Shown: in pieces, positions 23,857-36,390 of the stretch
How positions within the stretch are numbered: position 1 is the first letter of the stretch
Layout: every line of letters begins with the position of its first letter
From: Phascolomyces articulosus
Taxonomy: Eukaryota > Mucoromycota > Mucoromycetes > Mucorales > Lichtheimiaceae
Length of the DNA: 64,000 nucleotides
Assembly: GCA_025677815.1 (NCBI GenBank)
Contig: JAIXMP010000061.1
Location: 62,001 to 126,000, forward strand
Direction: 5' to 3'
Program-made: the position numbers and the translations under genes
The notes under the pieces: model-generated
Databases searched by the model: none
What the model was told of the DNA's origin: nothing
The model's input: the letters and a program-made list of their open reading frames with translations, nothing else

Positions 23857-26515
23857 AATGAAAATGAGTGTGTAAAAAAGAAATTGTATATAAAATAAAT
23901 TCAGTACAAAAAAAACGGTGTGGAATTTGGCTCTTTTTATATTTTAATTTTAATTCCACTTCTGGTAGTTTTCGGGAAACAAAGAATAAGACCAATAAAA
24001 CGTGTAGTAACAACATGTCATGAATGTATTGTCACTATAGCATGCACTTAGGCTCTAGGGTAGTTACCCCCGCACGAACTTAAAAAATTACACATGTTGT
24101 CATTATTTATTTTTTAGTTGCAGTTGTAATTTTATTTTATTTTTGTGGGTCTAAGTGATACAGGAAATTACGGAAAGTGAAACTGTGACTTTGGGAGAAC
24201 ACGCATCCGAGGAAGTGTATTGTAATTCTACCCATTTTTCACATTCGAGAACCTGGTCAACGACAAAGAGCCTATATTCTTCGGTACCTCACACCGATCA
24301 CTTTACTATATAAGACCTGGATATAAAAGCTTTATTGTTTTATAGGAACATGGAATGCGGATCATGAGTTTATAAAATATACATAATGATGATAAACGAT
24401 GGTGAAAAAGAAGCAAAGGATTTTATTTTGAAGATGGCGATATGTTGTTATCTGATTCTTAGGTGTGTTCTTATAAGTGAACAATTTTTTTTTATTCAAG
24501 GGGCGTGTTGCTATCATAGAACCTTTACCAAAAAAAAAAAAGAAAACGTGGCAATATGATTCCAAGACTATCTATACAAACCATCGAATTTATAGACAAT
24601 TACCGCGTTTTTCAACTTAAAAAGAAGTAAATGTTTCGTTGAATGTTATACATGAAAATCTAGTTTAAAAAGGTGTGTGAATTCACAGTAATTCTTGTTT
24701 TAAATTCACGATTTGGTGGGAGAATTCCAAGATTTGTTGAGAATTTTGATGAGAGAATTCGTAATTTCTAAACGTCGTGTGATTTGCGGATCTAGAATGT
24801 CACAAGTGCCCGATCCCCAACCCGCCTTCCTTTAGGTTCGGAACCAATAAATTGTGTGCCTTATCAGTATGTATTTTTTTTTCTTTTTGCAATGTTGGCT
24901 AAAAAAAACAGAGAGTGAATGTGTTTGTCTGGAGTATTATTTTTCCTCCTTGAATCCAACAATCAGCATGTTATCAACAAGAAGGACGGGAGAAAGAAAA
25001 ACTTCACCCCTTTGATGGTATCTTTTAAGGAACAAATAAAAAACAATAAACACTACATTGGATCTGTCATGAAATAGTACACTTTATGTATCCTACATGA
25101 AGGCATTTATTTGTATAGAAATTTGTTTTTTGATGATCATGGTCTCGGATAGGTTGCTTCTAGTAACCTGTATAACTGCTATTCTATAAAACAAATAATA
25201 ATAATCTTGGAAAAAGCGGCCAAATTTTTGATGGAATAATAGGTTACCAAACTGATCACAGTGACTACTACACAGTCTATCGTTTTCTTTTCAATTTTTT
25301 TACTTAGTATATGGTCGAGTCATTGGCAGCTAATTATATTGTTCTTTACAATAATCATGTAATAAACAAATATATATTATACCCCTCTTCTATTTATTAA
25401 TTATTTCTCAAGGATTGGGCCATGTGTATGCCGAATTTATTTATTGTTTGCTATATAGAATATATTGTATGACGAACTAAATGTTTCACTATAATCTCTC
25501 TTTCGTCGATATATCTACTATCTGTATCTAGTAAATATACATTTGTTGTATAAATTGACTGAAAATGTCTAATAACACAATGGAGAAAGTATTCATAAAA
25601 GATTAATACACTACTGCATCGTTTCGAGAATCAAGCTCCCAGAGACAATAGTGTTTATTAAGTGTCTGTAAATGACACCTAAATGTCTATAATTATAGGA
25701 CGCATGTCCATTGCTCTACGGTTTATTTTTTAATACGTTTCCATCCCTCACCAATTTCGTTGATGTATCAATAATACTCTAGTGTCTACTTACAGATCAG
25801 TCAGAAAAATTAGAACAGGAACTACTTTTATCACTTTTAATAATAATACAAGTATATACTATTAAATACACTGCCTGAATGAATCCATTAGGATTTAACC
25901 CTTTTTGTATATATACAGCAATATACCGATACAACAATTCATTTTTGAACCACCATAATTCTATTTATTATTTCAATTATAAATATACTATTTCCCTTAA
26001 CAAAAATCGATAACACCACAATATTAGAGTCAATTATTGATGAACTTGACCCCAAAAGATATAGTGCCTTTACCCATTTTTATTAACTCATGATATCAAT
26101 ATTATCAAGGCTATTCATCGATAATAATAGTACATTTGTTTAAATCTAAAAGATTTGCTTATGTAATTATAGATTTGGAAACGAAAAAAAGCATGAAACC
26201 AAATTATCGATCATAGGTAAACAGTACAACGATACAGTTTCAGTTCCACAGGCAGTATTGTTATAGCGAGCGGTACCATACTTAACAACAATAACAAAGA
26301 TGTATACACAACCAATGGTGATGTAACCCTTAGTTTTAAGATAGGACTTAGGGTAGATTACAGATAGTAGGCAGTTTAATATAGTGAGCACCAGTAGTAA
26401 TTAACGTATACTACAATGATATATTTAATAAAATGGTCTTCAATTATTGTAGAAATTAGAAGACTTGTATGTGAGTTGGTTGGATCAAGTGGTTAAATAA
26501 AATAAGGCTTTTTAA
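23857..26515. other. Intergenic, no supported gene
   Basis: About 2.6 kb without a supported gene. The first few hundred bases are probably the bZIP promoter. A stretch at 24670-24780 repeats GAATTC/GAATTT-like words (GTGAATTCAC, AGAATTCC, GAGAATTC), which could be a short decayed repeat. Nothing else is recognised. Confidence 0.5.
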
Positions 26516-27880
26516 TAAGCAATTGGATGGATATGAATTATATCAAGAATATAAAACAAATATGATTATTCAATATTTGAGTGATCGAGGGATAAGAATG
26601 TTAATTTATTCTTTTAGTAAAATGTTCGATAATTATTTCAGTTCAAAAATCCTGGCCTTTTATACTTTTTCCAAAGCAGCGCAGCAACTAATTATTCTTG
26701 GCAGAAGACAACTTGGCGAGGAATAATATCCAATCGTATTGCATATATGAATGAGACAGAAGGTTATTGGTTGGCCAAGATCCTTGGTAATAGAGAATAA
26801 TGTTGAAAGTGATGGAATAAACAAGAAGGTCGAGTAGGACCAAGAAGTAACATCATTTCACAATTAAAAATCTCAATATTGGATATCAAGGTCAGATTCA
26901 GGAACAATATGCAGGTTACACAATTATGGACGGATGTATGATCAATAAGTTGGTTGCGCGAGTGGAAAAAAAAAGGCCTTTGGCTTTATAGATTTCACTG
27001 CTATTTCTAATACAAAATAATGATAAAAATGAAAAGGCACTAATGATAAAAATGAAAAGGCACTAATGATAAAAATAAAAGGTACTGATAATAATAATAA
27101 TAATAATAATATAGGAAAGATATAAAAAATAAAATAAATTGAAATAAAAATATATAAAAAGAAAGAGGAGAGTGGTAATCATTGAGGATTACAGTGATAC
27201 GTCCATTCAATTCTCATATATTATTTTTCCATCGCTAAACAAACACAAAAAATATCACGGACTATTTTTGCTTGTATTTCGGACCTGACATCAATGCAAC
27301 ACTAATATACACTTTTACAACCTATCCGGTTAACAATGATGGTGATTTTGAATTACGTACTGTAAAAGAATGTTTTTTCCAAAGTGACATCTTGATGGCA
27401 CTGCTTCAAAATACAAGCCGTTCTATCGAAATCGCATATCCTATTTAAGCTTTACTTCTGCAATTGATATAAGGGATTGGTAGAACATATTTTCAATTTG
27501 CTTTAACCATTCAAAATATTTGGTGCGTCAGAGAATAACATGAATACACTACATACAACAGCTAACGAACCAGAGTACTTTTCAGTTTGCTGGCTCTTTT
27601 TCATGCTAAACTCAAAAGAACTAGACTCGTAAAAATAAAAAGCGTTTAACGACCGTGTAATTAATCCATTAGCAATTCCGAAACTTTATGCTAGACCGAG
27701 TTGGATAAATTGCCAAAAGTGACTGATCAAAGAGTTCTTGGATTGGCCAATAAAATAAGTTATGCAACTTATCATCTTGTCAAATAAGATACTTGTTTCA
27801 AGATGCCTTATGCTGCTTCCTTTAAATGTAAATTGATAAGAAAATGCATATATAAAGTGTTTTTTAAAAATAAATCCTGC
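26515..27880 (+). pseudogene. Decayed F-box-family gene, second copy
   Basis: Broken plus-strand remnant. A TPR-like N-terminal piece (26523-26726, with YELYQEYKTNMIIQYL and KILAFYTFSKAAQQL) is followed by stops. The segment at 27240-27800 aligns with the remnant at 39890-40600 both as DNA (for example ATCACGGACTATTTTTGCTT against ATTACGGATTATTTTGCATG) and in order of protein-like pieces. A small tandem repeat and TAA repeats (27018-27110) have invaded the middle. This is clearly non-functional. The family call rests on the third copy, where the F-box is legible. Confidence 0.5.
27018..27085. repeat. 23-bp tandem repeat, about 3 copies
   Basis: The unit TAATGATAAAAATGAAAAGG-CAC occurs twice exactly (27018-27040, 27041-27063) and once with changes (27064-27085). 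A TAA trinucleotide run follows to about 27110. Confidence 0.9.
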
Positions 27881-28029
27881 AGTATTTTTTTTCTGTGTAT
27901 CACCACTTGCTTATTTATATCAATATAATTCTTAAGTAAAAAAATACATGGAAACAAATGTTTTGTTTATTAAAATAGTAATACAAATTATGTTTCTTGT
28001 TTATAAGTGGAATTTATTATAATATCATA

Positions 28030-29523
28030 TTAGACAGATAACAAAGGAGTTTCACGACGTGACCAAAGTTTTGTTTCTTCGTTATAAATATACCATCGAT
28101 CACGAATACGAGGATGACTACGGAAAAATCCATTTAATTCATTCACACCATACACTTCATCTTGAAGCAATTGGTTTTCTTGAATATCTGAAACTACTTT
28201 CTTACTATCGGTTTCTTCTGCGGTGGGTTTGAATGCGACGGGAACATGTGTATCAAAGGAAGGAGCTAAAAAGACCGGAATCGAGAAACGATCACGATCT
28301 TCTGGGTTATTTAATACCCGGTGCGTGGTAGCAATAAATGTTTTGCTTGTCAAACGTTCCAATGTTTCTCCAATGTTGACAACAAATGTATCAGGAATAG
28401 GGGTTGCGTCCTAACAAAAAATATAATAATACATGGACATGAATTCTTTGTTGTTGTTGTTGAAAGCATGTACTACTTACAATCCATTGACCATCATGCG
28501 TTTGGACTTGAAGTCCACCAATAGGATCTTGCAGTAACAATGCCAAAAACCCATAATCCTATAAAACATAAATTTCAGCAACTGAATAAAAATAGAACCT
28601 TCCATGTACCAATAAAGAGATATTACCTTGTGAGGTCCAACACCCAATCCATGATCTAAAGGCTTATCTGCCGTATTCTTCATACCAGGATACCGCGTCA
28701 ATTTCATACGAGCACTGTAATCATCATTAAACATGGCCATGAACTCCTTTTCATCCACAACCTTTAAACTTCTGGCCATGGCTCGCAAAATAGTAATGCC
28801 CACATCCGTCATGGCTTGCATTAATTCCAGAATAGTCTTTTTAAACTCGGGTAAATCTTCAGGCCAAAGATTAGGTCCACGCATGGATCGATACAATGGA
28901 CGACCATCATTGATAGGTTCAGCAGGGAATTCTCGTCCAATATCCACTTGTTCTCTATATATGAATAGAATAATGGATGGATTCAGATGTGAGGCGTGAG
29001 AATTAGCATGCTTGATTAGTCATACAACTTTTTTGGGTAATAATAATAATATAATAGCGCGCACGCAAGCACGCAACCATTCTTCCATTTTCCTCATCCC
29101 TTACCTGTTGTCTTGTTTATAATCCGTAATTTCCTGATCTACAATAATATATCCAATTTTGTCAGCATTAAAGACTGGTATTTTTGTTTTTTACTCTATC
29201 CTATGGTCAACAAAAGACGGTTATTTCGAATGATCGGATCAAATATGCTGATATTTACAGAGTTGAGTATAACCACGGAAATGAGGAGAATGGACTTTCT
29301 CAATCTTTAGCTTTTCTTCCAAAGGAAGATTAAAGAAATTCTTGCTTGCTTCAAAACCTGCTTGTAACAACTCTGATTTTACGCCATGATTTCGGACATA
29401 AAAAAACCCTACTTCATGCATGGCTGTATATAGTTCATCCAAAAACTCTTGTGTGGAAGCGGCCCCTTCAGGATCATTGGGTCGAAACTTTGATAAGTCC
29501 AATACTGGGATGGTGACGGTCAT
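28030..29523 (-). CDS. 2-oxoglutarate/Fe(II) oxygenase, isopenicillin-N-synthase-like
   Basis: Soluble non-haem iron dioxygenase; substrate unknown. Five exons are inferred: 29523-29259, 29174-29105, 28954-28627, 28558-28481 and 28410-28030, giving 373 aa with exact phase closure. The N-terminal DIOX_N part has IPVLDLSKF, GFFYVRNHGV and the FFNLPLEEK motif. The core has the iron triad H-x-D split by an intron (GPHK-DYGF, His about 220 and Asp about 222) and the distal His in TTHRVLNN (about 277), followed by the 2-oxoglutarate-binding R-x-S in RDRFSIPVF (Arg about 288, Ser about 290). LLLQDPIGGLQVQ and WIDATPIPDTFVVNIGE are family signatures. Starting at MTVTIPVLDLS is preferred to an ATG 30 bases upstream, because IPVLDL is normally near the very N terminus. 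These proteins act in diverse oxidations in fungi; there is no adjoining biosynthetic cluster to indicate the substrate. Confidence 0.92.
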
Positions 29524-29553
29524 GGTAATAGAATGAGTTGATATGAATGTCAA

Positions 29554-30309
29554 AGAAAAGTGTTATGTATACGGGTAGAAGAAAAGAAAGAGAGAGGTAG
29601 TTGTTTTAAAAAATAAAATGGCGTGGAAAAGAAGAAACAAGAATATCAGAAATAAGTGAAATTGCGCCATTTTATAAGGGAATGTGGGATTTTTACTGCT
29701 AAAATCTTATTCGTTCTTGATTACGTGAGAATTTGGCTCGAATGAGTTATATCTCTCTCGCTCTTAACTTGTATAAGTGGTACTGCTACTGTATATATGT
29801 ATATTTGTACATGAATAAAATAAAAATTGTTATTGAAGAGCTAATGACAAAACTACAACCCGAAAAGGGGGGTTTTTTTTTTCAAAGGAAAGTTTAGATG
29901 GTTTACAAAAATATGCGGGAGGAAAAAAGAACGTCAGACACAATGGATGGATGAATGGGTGGATGAGGGTGGATAGATGAAGAGAGGTAAATTGATAAAT
30001 ATGATAAATAATAAATATAAAAAAATACTATAAAATAAGAATAATAAGAGTTAATAAAGTAAAATAGTAATAATAAAGTACTAGTTTTTTAAACAAATAA
30101 TGGAAAAATAAAAGATGGATTGGATGAAAATAATAATAATAAAAAATGAATGTGATAAGAAGAAATAACGAAAGAAAATGAAAGATTGTGTATAATTTAG
30201 TTAAAAGATAGTATTAATTTAGTAATTGTAAGGAAAGAAGTAAGAGAATTAAGAGGGAAAAATGAATGGGTGAATGAATGTTGTATATGGTAAAAAAGAA
30301 AAAGAAATG
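29554..30309. other. Intergenic, no supported gene
   Basis: A-rich purine-skewed spacer between the oxygenase promoter side and the end of the Rho GEF gene. No gene seen. Confidence 0.6.
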
Positions 30310-33300
30310 TTACAATAAAGAAGTAGTGCTGAGGAGAGGATCTTCAAAAACAGGTTGTAATTGGAAAATATATTGAAACGTAGCATCTTTTCGATCCGTC
30401 ATGACACCAAAAATATACGGTTTTTCAGTTTTATGTCCATTGTTGATACATTGAATATCTCTTCCACGAATAATTTGCTCCAATTCACCCTATAGCATCA
30501 CATATTTACATATTAGTCTCTTGTTTCCTTCATTCTCCCATGAACCTTTTTTTACAAGTGATAATAGATGATACTAACAGTAATAACATGGCGTACTTCA
30601 ATAAAATTGGGATCAAATGCAATTACATATGGATAAGAGAATGCATATGCTTCTGGAGAACCTTCAAATTCTATTCGGAAATTCCGATATGTACGATTTC
30701 CTTTGCTATCGATATAAAATGCATATTCTACATGCATGTAAAAGATCTGGTTTAGTATTCATTTTTTATAACAAAATATAAGATTTGGATCATGCATCAT
30801 CATTCATCATTGGTTTACCATCGTAGCACACTAAATGATCGTTGCGAGGAGTTTTGAATACAGCAATGTGTTTAACAGAAGATGATCGTAATATCTTTCT
30901 TGATTCATCATTTTCACGTTCCGTTACAAAAGTCAATGATCGATCGGCAGGATTCAACATTTCTGTAGAAAACCATCGATTTTTGTATGAGTCTTATTTC
31001 AAAATAATAATAATTATTATAATCATGATAAACTTACGTTGAGGTTGCCTTGTCACTAAATCAACCATCACAATCCCTCGTGGACACGTGATCAACATTA
31101 AACTTGCCGATAATTCAACAGCCCATGCTTCCGAAGGAACATAACACTCCTTGAATCTACGTAAATGAATATCCGATGCAGGCATACGTACCAATTTACC
31201 CAAAAAATTCTTAGATTTGACCAATTCCTGCGGTCGTGCTGGTTCAAATAAGGTAATGGTTGAATTCAAAGTAGAGACGCGGGGTACACATACAAGCTTG
31301 CGATTCAGACTGGTACCCACATGGAAATGAGGCACATGGCCTTGAATGCGTCGACCTGCAGGTTGTTTATCTGGTTGATTGTTTAATACTTCTAAACTGT
31401 ATTCCCACAGTGTTTTGTCGGCCAACACTAATAATAATTGCGCATCTTCCAACACTTCCACTTGAATAGCTTTGTCAATAGATAATACTTTGTGAGGTCT
31501 ACTGGAAGGTCCAGTATGGCCTACAAAGACACCGACATCGGTAGCCATCACGTACTGTTTTCCATTATCTTTATATTATAGAAGAATTTAGATTAAATAT
31601 ATCTTGATAAAGTGCAAAAAAAGTATGAATTGAGAAAATCATGCAACTTACTAAAAGTGACAAGATGATTGACTTTGGTATCATATAAAAAGCGACGTTC
31701 TTGAATAGCAGGGACCAATTCAAAGATAGGTGTTCGTTGAGATTTCAAAGCTTGTTGAATTTGGATTTGTTCCATCCATGGTTTCAAAATAGGTAATGCA
31801 GTAGCAAATAAAGTGATGGGGCCAGAACCACGACGACCTAAATGCTGAAATGTAATTGGATAGCCAAAACGACTGGGCGCTAATGGATCATTTAACGTAG
31901 TAACAGTATTACTAGTATTACTACGGTTCAAGTCAACCGAAGGCCTCGTTGCCATGCCTGGATTATGGTAAGCAGATGCTTGTGGTAAAATGGAACTAGC
32001 TCTTTTTGGCGGTGAAGTACCTGACTGTAATGTGACTTCCAGTAATTCCAAAGGAATAGGCTATAAATTCATGGTAGATTGTTTAGTATCACTATTGATT
32101 TGTCATTCTCTCGTCTTTTTTTTATTTTTTACCTTTCTTTTGACAACGTAACGTTCATGTTGGCGAATCAATTTAGCTTTTGTAATCACTAGATAATGAT
32201 CAAATAAAAGTAAATGGTATTCAGGTGCATCTGGATTGGCTGTTTTCCGTAATTTCACTTGTTTAATGAATTTACGATTTTCGTCTAATAATCGTAAATC
32301 CTAATTGTATAATGAAAGAGAATGTCAGTATTGATATATATATATAATAAAGAAAATACTAATTGTATTATATTTTACCATTTTATCATGTCGAAACAAT
32401 AATTTTTGATCAATCCGCTCTAAATCAAAACGATTCTTTGCTTTACCATTTTCTTCATTCACACGAGTCAAAAATTGTTTAATAATATCGGTAGCCTTTG
32501 GAATATTGGTTCTATCAGGATGATGATCATCGTCTGGTGTATGTTTTAAAATAGCATCCAAAATCAAAGTATATCGACCTAATCTTGCTGTTGGTTTACT
32601 GAGATAACCATCCAACTCTAAACGATAAGAAGAAGGGTGTCTTTCTGTTTGCTAGATAAGATAAAAATAGATTATGTCCTTATTGTCAACTAACTCAGCA
32701 CAAAAGATTAATTGTAACACAAAAAGAAATACTTTTTTATGCAGCTTGTTAATGTTGTATAATAAGGGGAAAATGATTTTTTTTATACCTCTGCAAAAGC
32801 TGCAAATTTTGGATTGATAGATCGTTCAGTATCTACCATATATTTTGCTTCATGTTGACGTGCTCCATATAATAAAAAAGGTTCTAATTGAACGACAAAG
32901 TCAAGTACAACATCACCAATTTGTGCAACGATCGGGTTCTCTTTTTGTCGTGCTCGGAGTGCTGATAAAAATCTGTAATTCAGTTCATGAATCGTCATAA
33001 TATTACAAAACACCTTGTCGATAAATGTTTCCCTTCGTTCCAAAGGAATGATATCTTTTTTACGTAATGGTTGAATCCACATCTAAATATAATTATTTTA
33101 GAATTTATACATATATATATCCTAACCCATCAATCAAACAAGGCTTACTTGATTCACATATTCTAAATCTTTAACAAAACCGTCTTCTGTATAAGCTAAT
33201 TCAAAAATGGTTTCTTGTCGTTTTCTTTCACTTTGTGAAACATTGTTGGAAATATGCTGTGAAACAACATTTGACCATAACGGTTGTTCTTGTTGTCGTA

Positions 33301-34979
33301 AATAAGCATGTGTTGTTGACCGTGCTAACCGTGCATCAATACTGTCAGGTCTTTGTCTTCGTCGTAATTTCTATTATATATATCTTATGAATATCTGTTG
33401 CTTTTCTTTTTTTTACTGGTTCTCTTCTCTCTTTATATGTAAAAAATATAAATATACCTCACGTTTAGGACAAGCAAAACTATAACAAGGTTTACGACCC
33501 ACACATGTTGGTACATAACAGTGAGTTAAATCCGTAAAAATGCCATTGGGTAATGGAATCCCACCATTTGCTGTTGTATCTCCTACCCCTGCTACTTGGG
33601 AATCTACATCATCCTCTTCTTCATGATGATTGGGTATATGATCCTCATTATTATTATTGTAATGTTGAGATGTTGTTGTACCAGCAACAACTGCCGCAGC
33701 AATAGCATCAGCATCACGTAACATGGTGACAGAAGATAAATCACTCATATTACTACTGGCTGTTGTCATGGTGCCTGCTGAAAGAATGGCACTACTTGTA
33801 TCACTATGAGATGTATAATATTCATTATCGTCGTAAAATTGGTATATTTCTGTATCAGTATCGATCAGTCGATTATCATAATTTACGTCGTGAAAAAATC
33901 GTTGTGCTCCTAATGCACGTCCAAGCCTTAATGCAATATCTCGTCGTTTTGGATCGTTGATAATATGAACAAGTTTATCCTATTATTATTTTTTATCATT
34001 TTTGTTATAAAATGGCCATGGTAGGGTATATATATGTATAATAGAAAAAAGAGTGTGCTTCTTACCACTGCTTCTCTCCCATCAAATACATTTTTATATT
34101 CGATACCATTTTTGACTCGATCTACTAAAACTATCCTTTTTCGGAATTCACGGGCAACCACGGATAAATAAGCTGCATAAGTGATCGTTGTTATAGTATC
34201 GACAAATATCCCTGACGAAGATGTTGATGCTCCTTGTTGTGGCTCGGTCATATTGAATGTGGCGTTATTACTGTGATGATAATGATGACTTTGCCCAAAA
34301 TCTAGACTGTGATGATGATTGCCTATTTTTTATATATTGATGTGGGACAAGAAAAATAAAAGGCTGAATTAAAAAAGAAAGTAAAAAGGAGAAGAAGAGG
34401 ATGGAAAAAAAAGAAAAATAAAAAAAAGCCCATCTTTTTTATAAACCATCATCATAATAATAAACAAATAAAAATAAAACCCATTTTACCTGAGGGTCGC
34501 GTAGCAGAAATTGTATTAGTCGTGTTGGTTTTAGTTATAAAAATTTCTTCTTCTATGCCTGAGCTTATTTCTTGGCAACCATTCCCTTTCAAGACTCGCG
34601 ATCCGGGTTGTTCTGTAAAAATAACTTTTTCCCAACGTCCTTTTCGTTGTACGTTATTATTATTATTATTATTATTTATGACAGGGGAAGAAGGTTGAGG
34701 TTGTAATGAATGGCGAGGTGGTCGACGATGTAATGGAGTTAATGCTGTACTATTGATATTATTATTGGGTGGCGATGGTGCAGCTCCAGTTGTGGTTGAG
34801 CGTCGTCCTAATGCTCGAAATATTCCATTGGGCGTTCCACTTAACCATCTCGTGCTTGTTCTTCGTTGTGCTGTCGTTGTCGCTGTTGTTGTATCCTGTT
34901 GGTTATCAATGGGTGATTTGTCTGCATGAAAAAAATGGGTAGGTGGCGATGGTGGTCTTTCAGAAAATGTCATGTGCAA
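30310..34979 (-). CDS. Rho1 guanine-nucleotide exchange factor, Rom1/Rom2-like
   Basis: Activates Rho1-type GTPases at the plasma membrane in cell-wall integrity signalling. Twelve exons are inferred: 34979-34490, 34322-34066, 33979-33458, 33370-33149, 33082-32789, 32651-32379, 32300-32133, 32060-31652, 31568-31038, 30962-30819, 30727-30579 and 30489-30310, giving about 1212 aa with exact phase closure. The order is a low-complexity Pro/Thr/Asn/His N terminus (1-195), a DEP domain (about 205-285, YAAYLSVVAREFRKRI to DPKRRDIALRLGRAL), the Rom-specific Cys motif LTHCYVPTCVGRKPCYSFAC (about 400-420), DH (about 470-680, ETIFELAYTEDGFVKDLEYV), PH (about 685-790, EYHLLLFDHYLVITKAK) and a C-terminal CNH/citron domain (about 860-1200, VFVGHTGPS, GIVMVDLVTRQPQ, AYAFSYPYVIAFDPNFIEVR). 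This is the canonical fungal Rom2 layout. Met 3 is an alternative start. The last exon was fixed from CNH-like sequence and its stop. Confidence 0.93.
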
Positions 34980-35276
34980 TATAAATTAAAAAAGGAGGTA
35001 GGAGAGGAGGAGGGATGGGAGAGATAAGGTGGTAGGAGGCAAAGAGATTGTAGGAAAGAGAGAGAAAAGGGAATGAAACCAGTAAAAAAAAAAAAAAAGA
35101 GAAAAAAAAGAGGCTAAAAGGAGAGAAACAAAGAGCCTAAATTATCGAAAAACAAAGCTTTGTTATCTTATTATAGTGATGAAGGTGATATTTTTTTTTC
35201 TGTATATGGTTGTGTGTGTATATGTGGGGGTGCTTTTTTGTAATGTTTTTTTATGTCGTTATAGTTTAAATGCACT
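34980..35276. promoter_or_regulatory. Probable Rho GEF promoter/5' leader
   Basis: About 300 bases upstream of the GEF start: purine-rich (on the plus strand) leader followed by A/T tracts. No discrete factor site is claimed. Confidence 0.4.
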
Positions 35277-36390
35277 AAAAAAAACACCAGCCACTACTTT
35301 AATAAAAATAACACAACTACAACAAAGCTAAGGGTAAAATTATCCCAATTGATAAGGAAACAAGATGAGAGAGTGTGAGAGAATGAAAAGAAGTTTGATA
35401 TAATTCAAGAGGGGAGGTCTTCTTTTTGAATGGTTTAAAAGGGATAGTAGATTTAATGAAGGAAAAGAAAAGATATTCTTTATATAAACTATGATCAATG
35501 TTACAGGCTGTGCACCTGGGCGGGAATTTAAAATTTTCATCATCGCCTCCATATTCTTTGAGTGACCTATCTACTTCTAAAACATCATCCTCTTCATCTT
35601 CGCTATACATTAGAAAGAGATTTGGTGAATTATGTCAAATCGTCGCCATCCTCCTTATTCTTTCCTCTTTTGGTTCAGTGGATTGTACTTGATTGTGGCT
35701 CATCTTTCTTCATTGTTGTACTACTAAACAGTAACACTATCCAATTCCGTTGATGTCTGTATTGTTGGGGCTTGGGGTGGATGTTACGGAAGTCGTAGTA
35801 GAGTAACGTTCCGTATGACTCTTTTATTAGAACTTGGGGGGGGACAAAGATACTGATACTACTTGTTGTAGTAGTAGTAGTGGTATTACTTCTTGATGTT
35901 GTAGAAAACAGAATCTTGGGTTGATTATCAGCCAATCTGAAACCGGTGGCAAATAATAGACTATCAAAGATTTCTCTGCCAAGACTACGTTGTTTTTCAA
36001 CTGTTTTTTTTTTCAACCTATTGAAGATTCACGTTCAAGTAATTTATTTGCCAAGACAAGCATTCTATCAATTTTTATGCTTTATCGTTATGATGATAAA
36101 TGGATGGATGAACAGAGAATACAACGATAAACTCCGTTTGTTCTTAGGTCCATTTCATTCATATTTTACTTCTCCCCCAAAATATAATGACGCACGCACC
36201 TTACCCCCGCGTGTTCACACCACTCGGAAAAATCGTTTTACCTTAATAATACAAAGAATGCAAGGAAAGGAATTTTTCTTGTGAACCTTCTTCGTTGACC
36301 TGAGAATATTCAAACGCGTTATATGAAAAAAGTAGATATACCAATCAAACGGTTACCAGGTATATCACAGAATAATTTAAAAGATTACTA
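35277..36390 (-). pseudogene. Partial duplicate of the TBC gene 3' end
   Basis: Direct duplicate of about 40777-41890: it begins with the same 3'-flanking words (ACACCAGCCACTACTTTA, then GGGTAAAA...ATCCCA) and carries homologues of the last exon and part of the penultimate exon of the TBC GAP gene. Readable pieces are [12 protein letters not shown] followed by LFATGFRLADNQPKIL and, near the end, EDEEDDVLEVDRSLKEYG. It lacks the first part of the gene, has frameshifts and an altered Ser/Thr tract, and diverges at many positions, so it is an old, non-functional copy. It lies in the same orientation as its parent, 5.5 kb away, directly upstream of the Rho GEF gene, and may supply part of that gene's upstream region. 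Confidence 0.85.
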
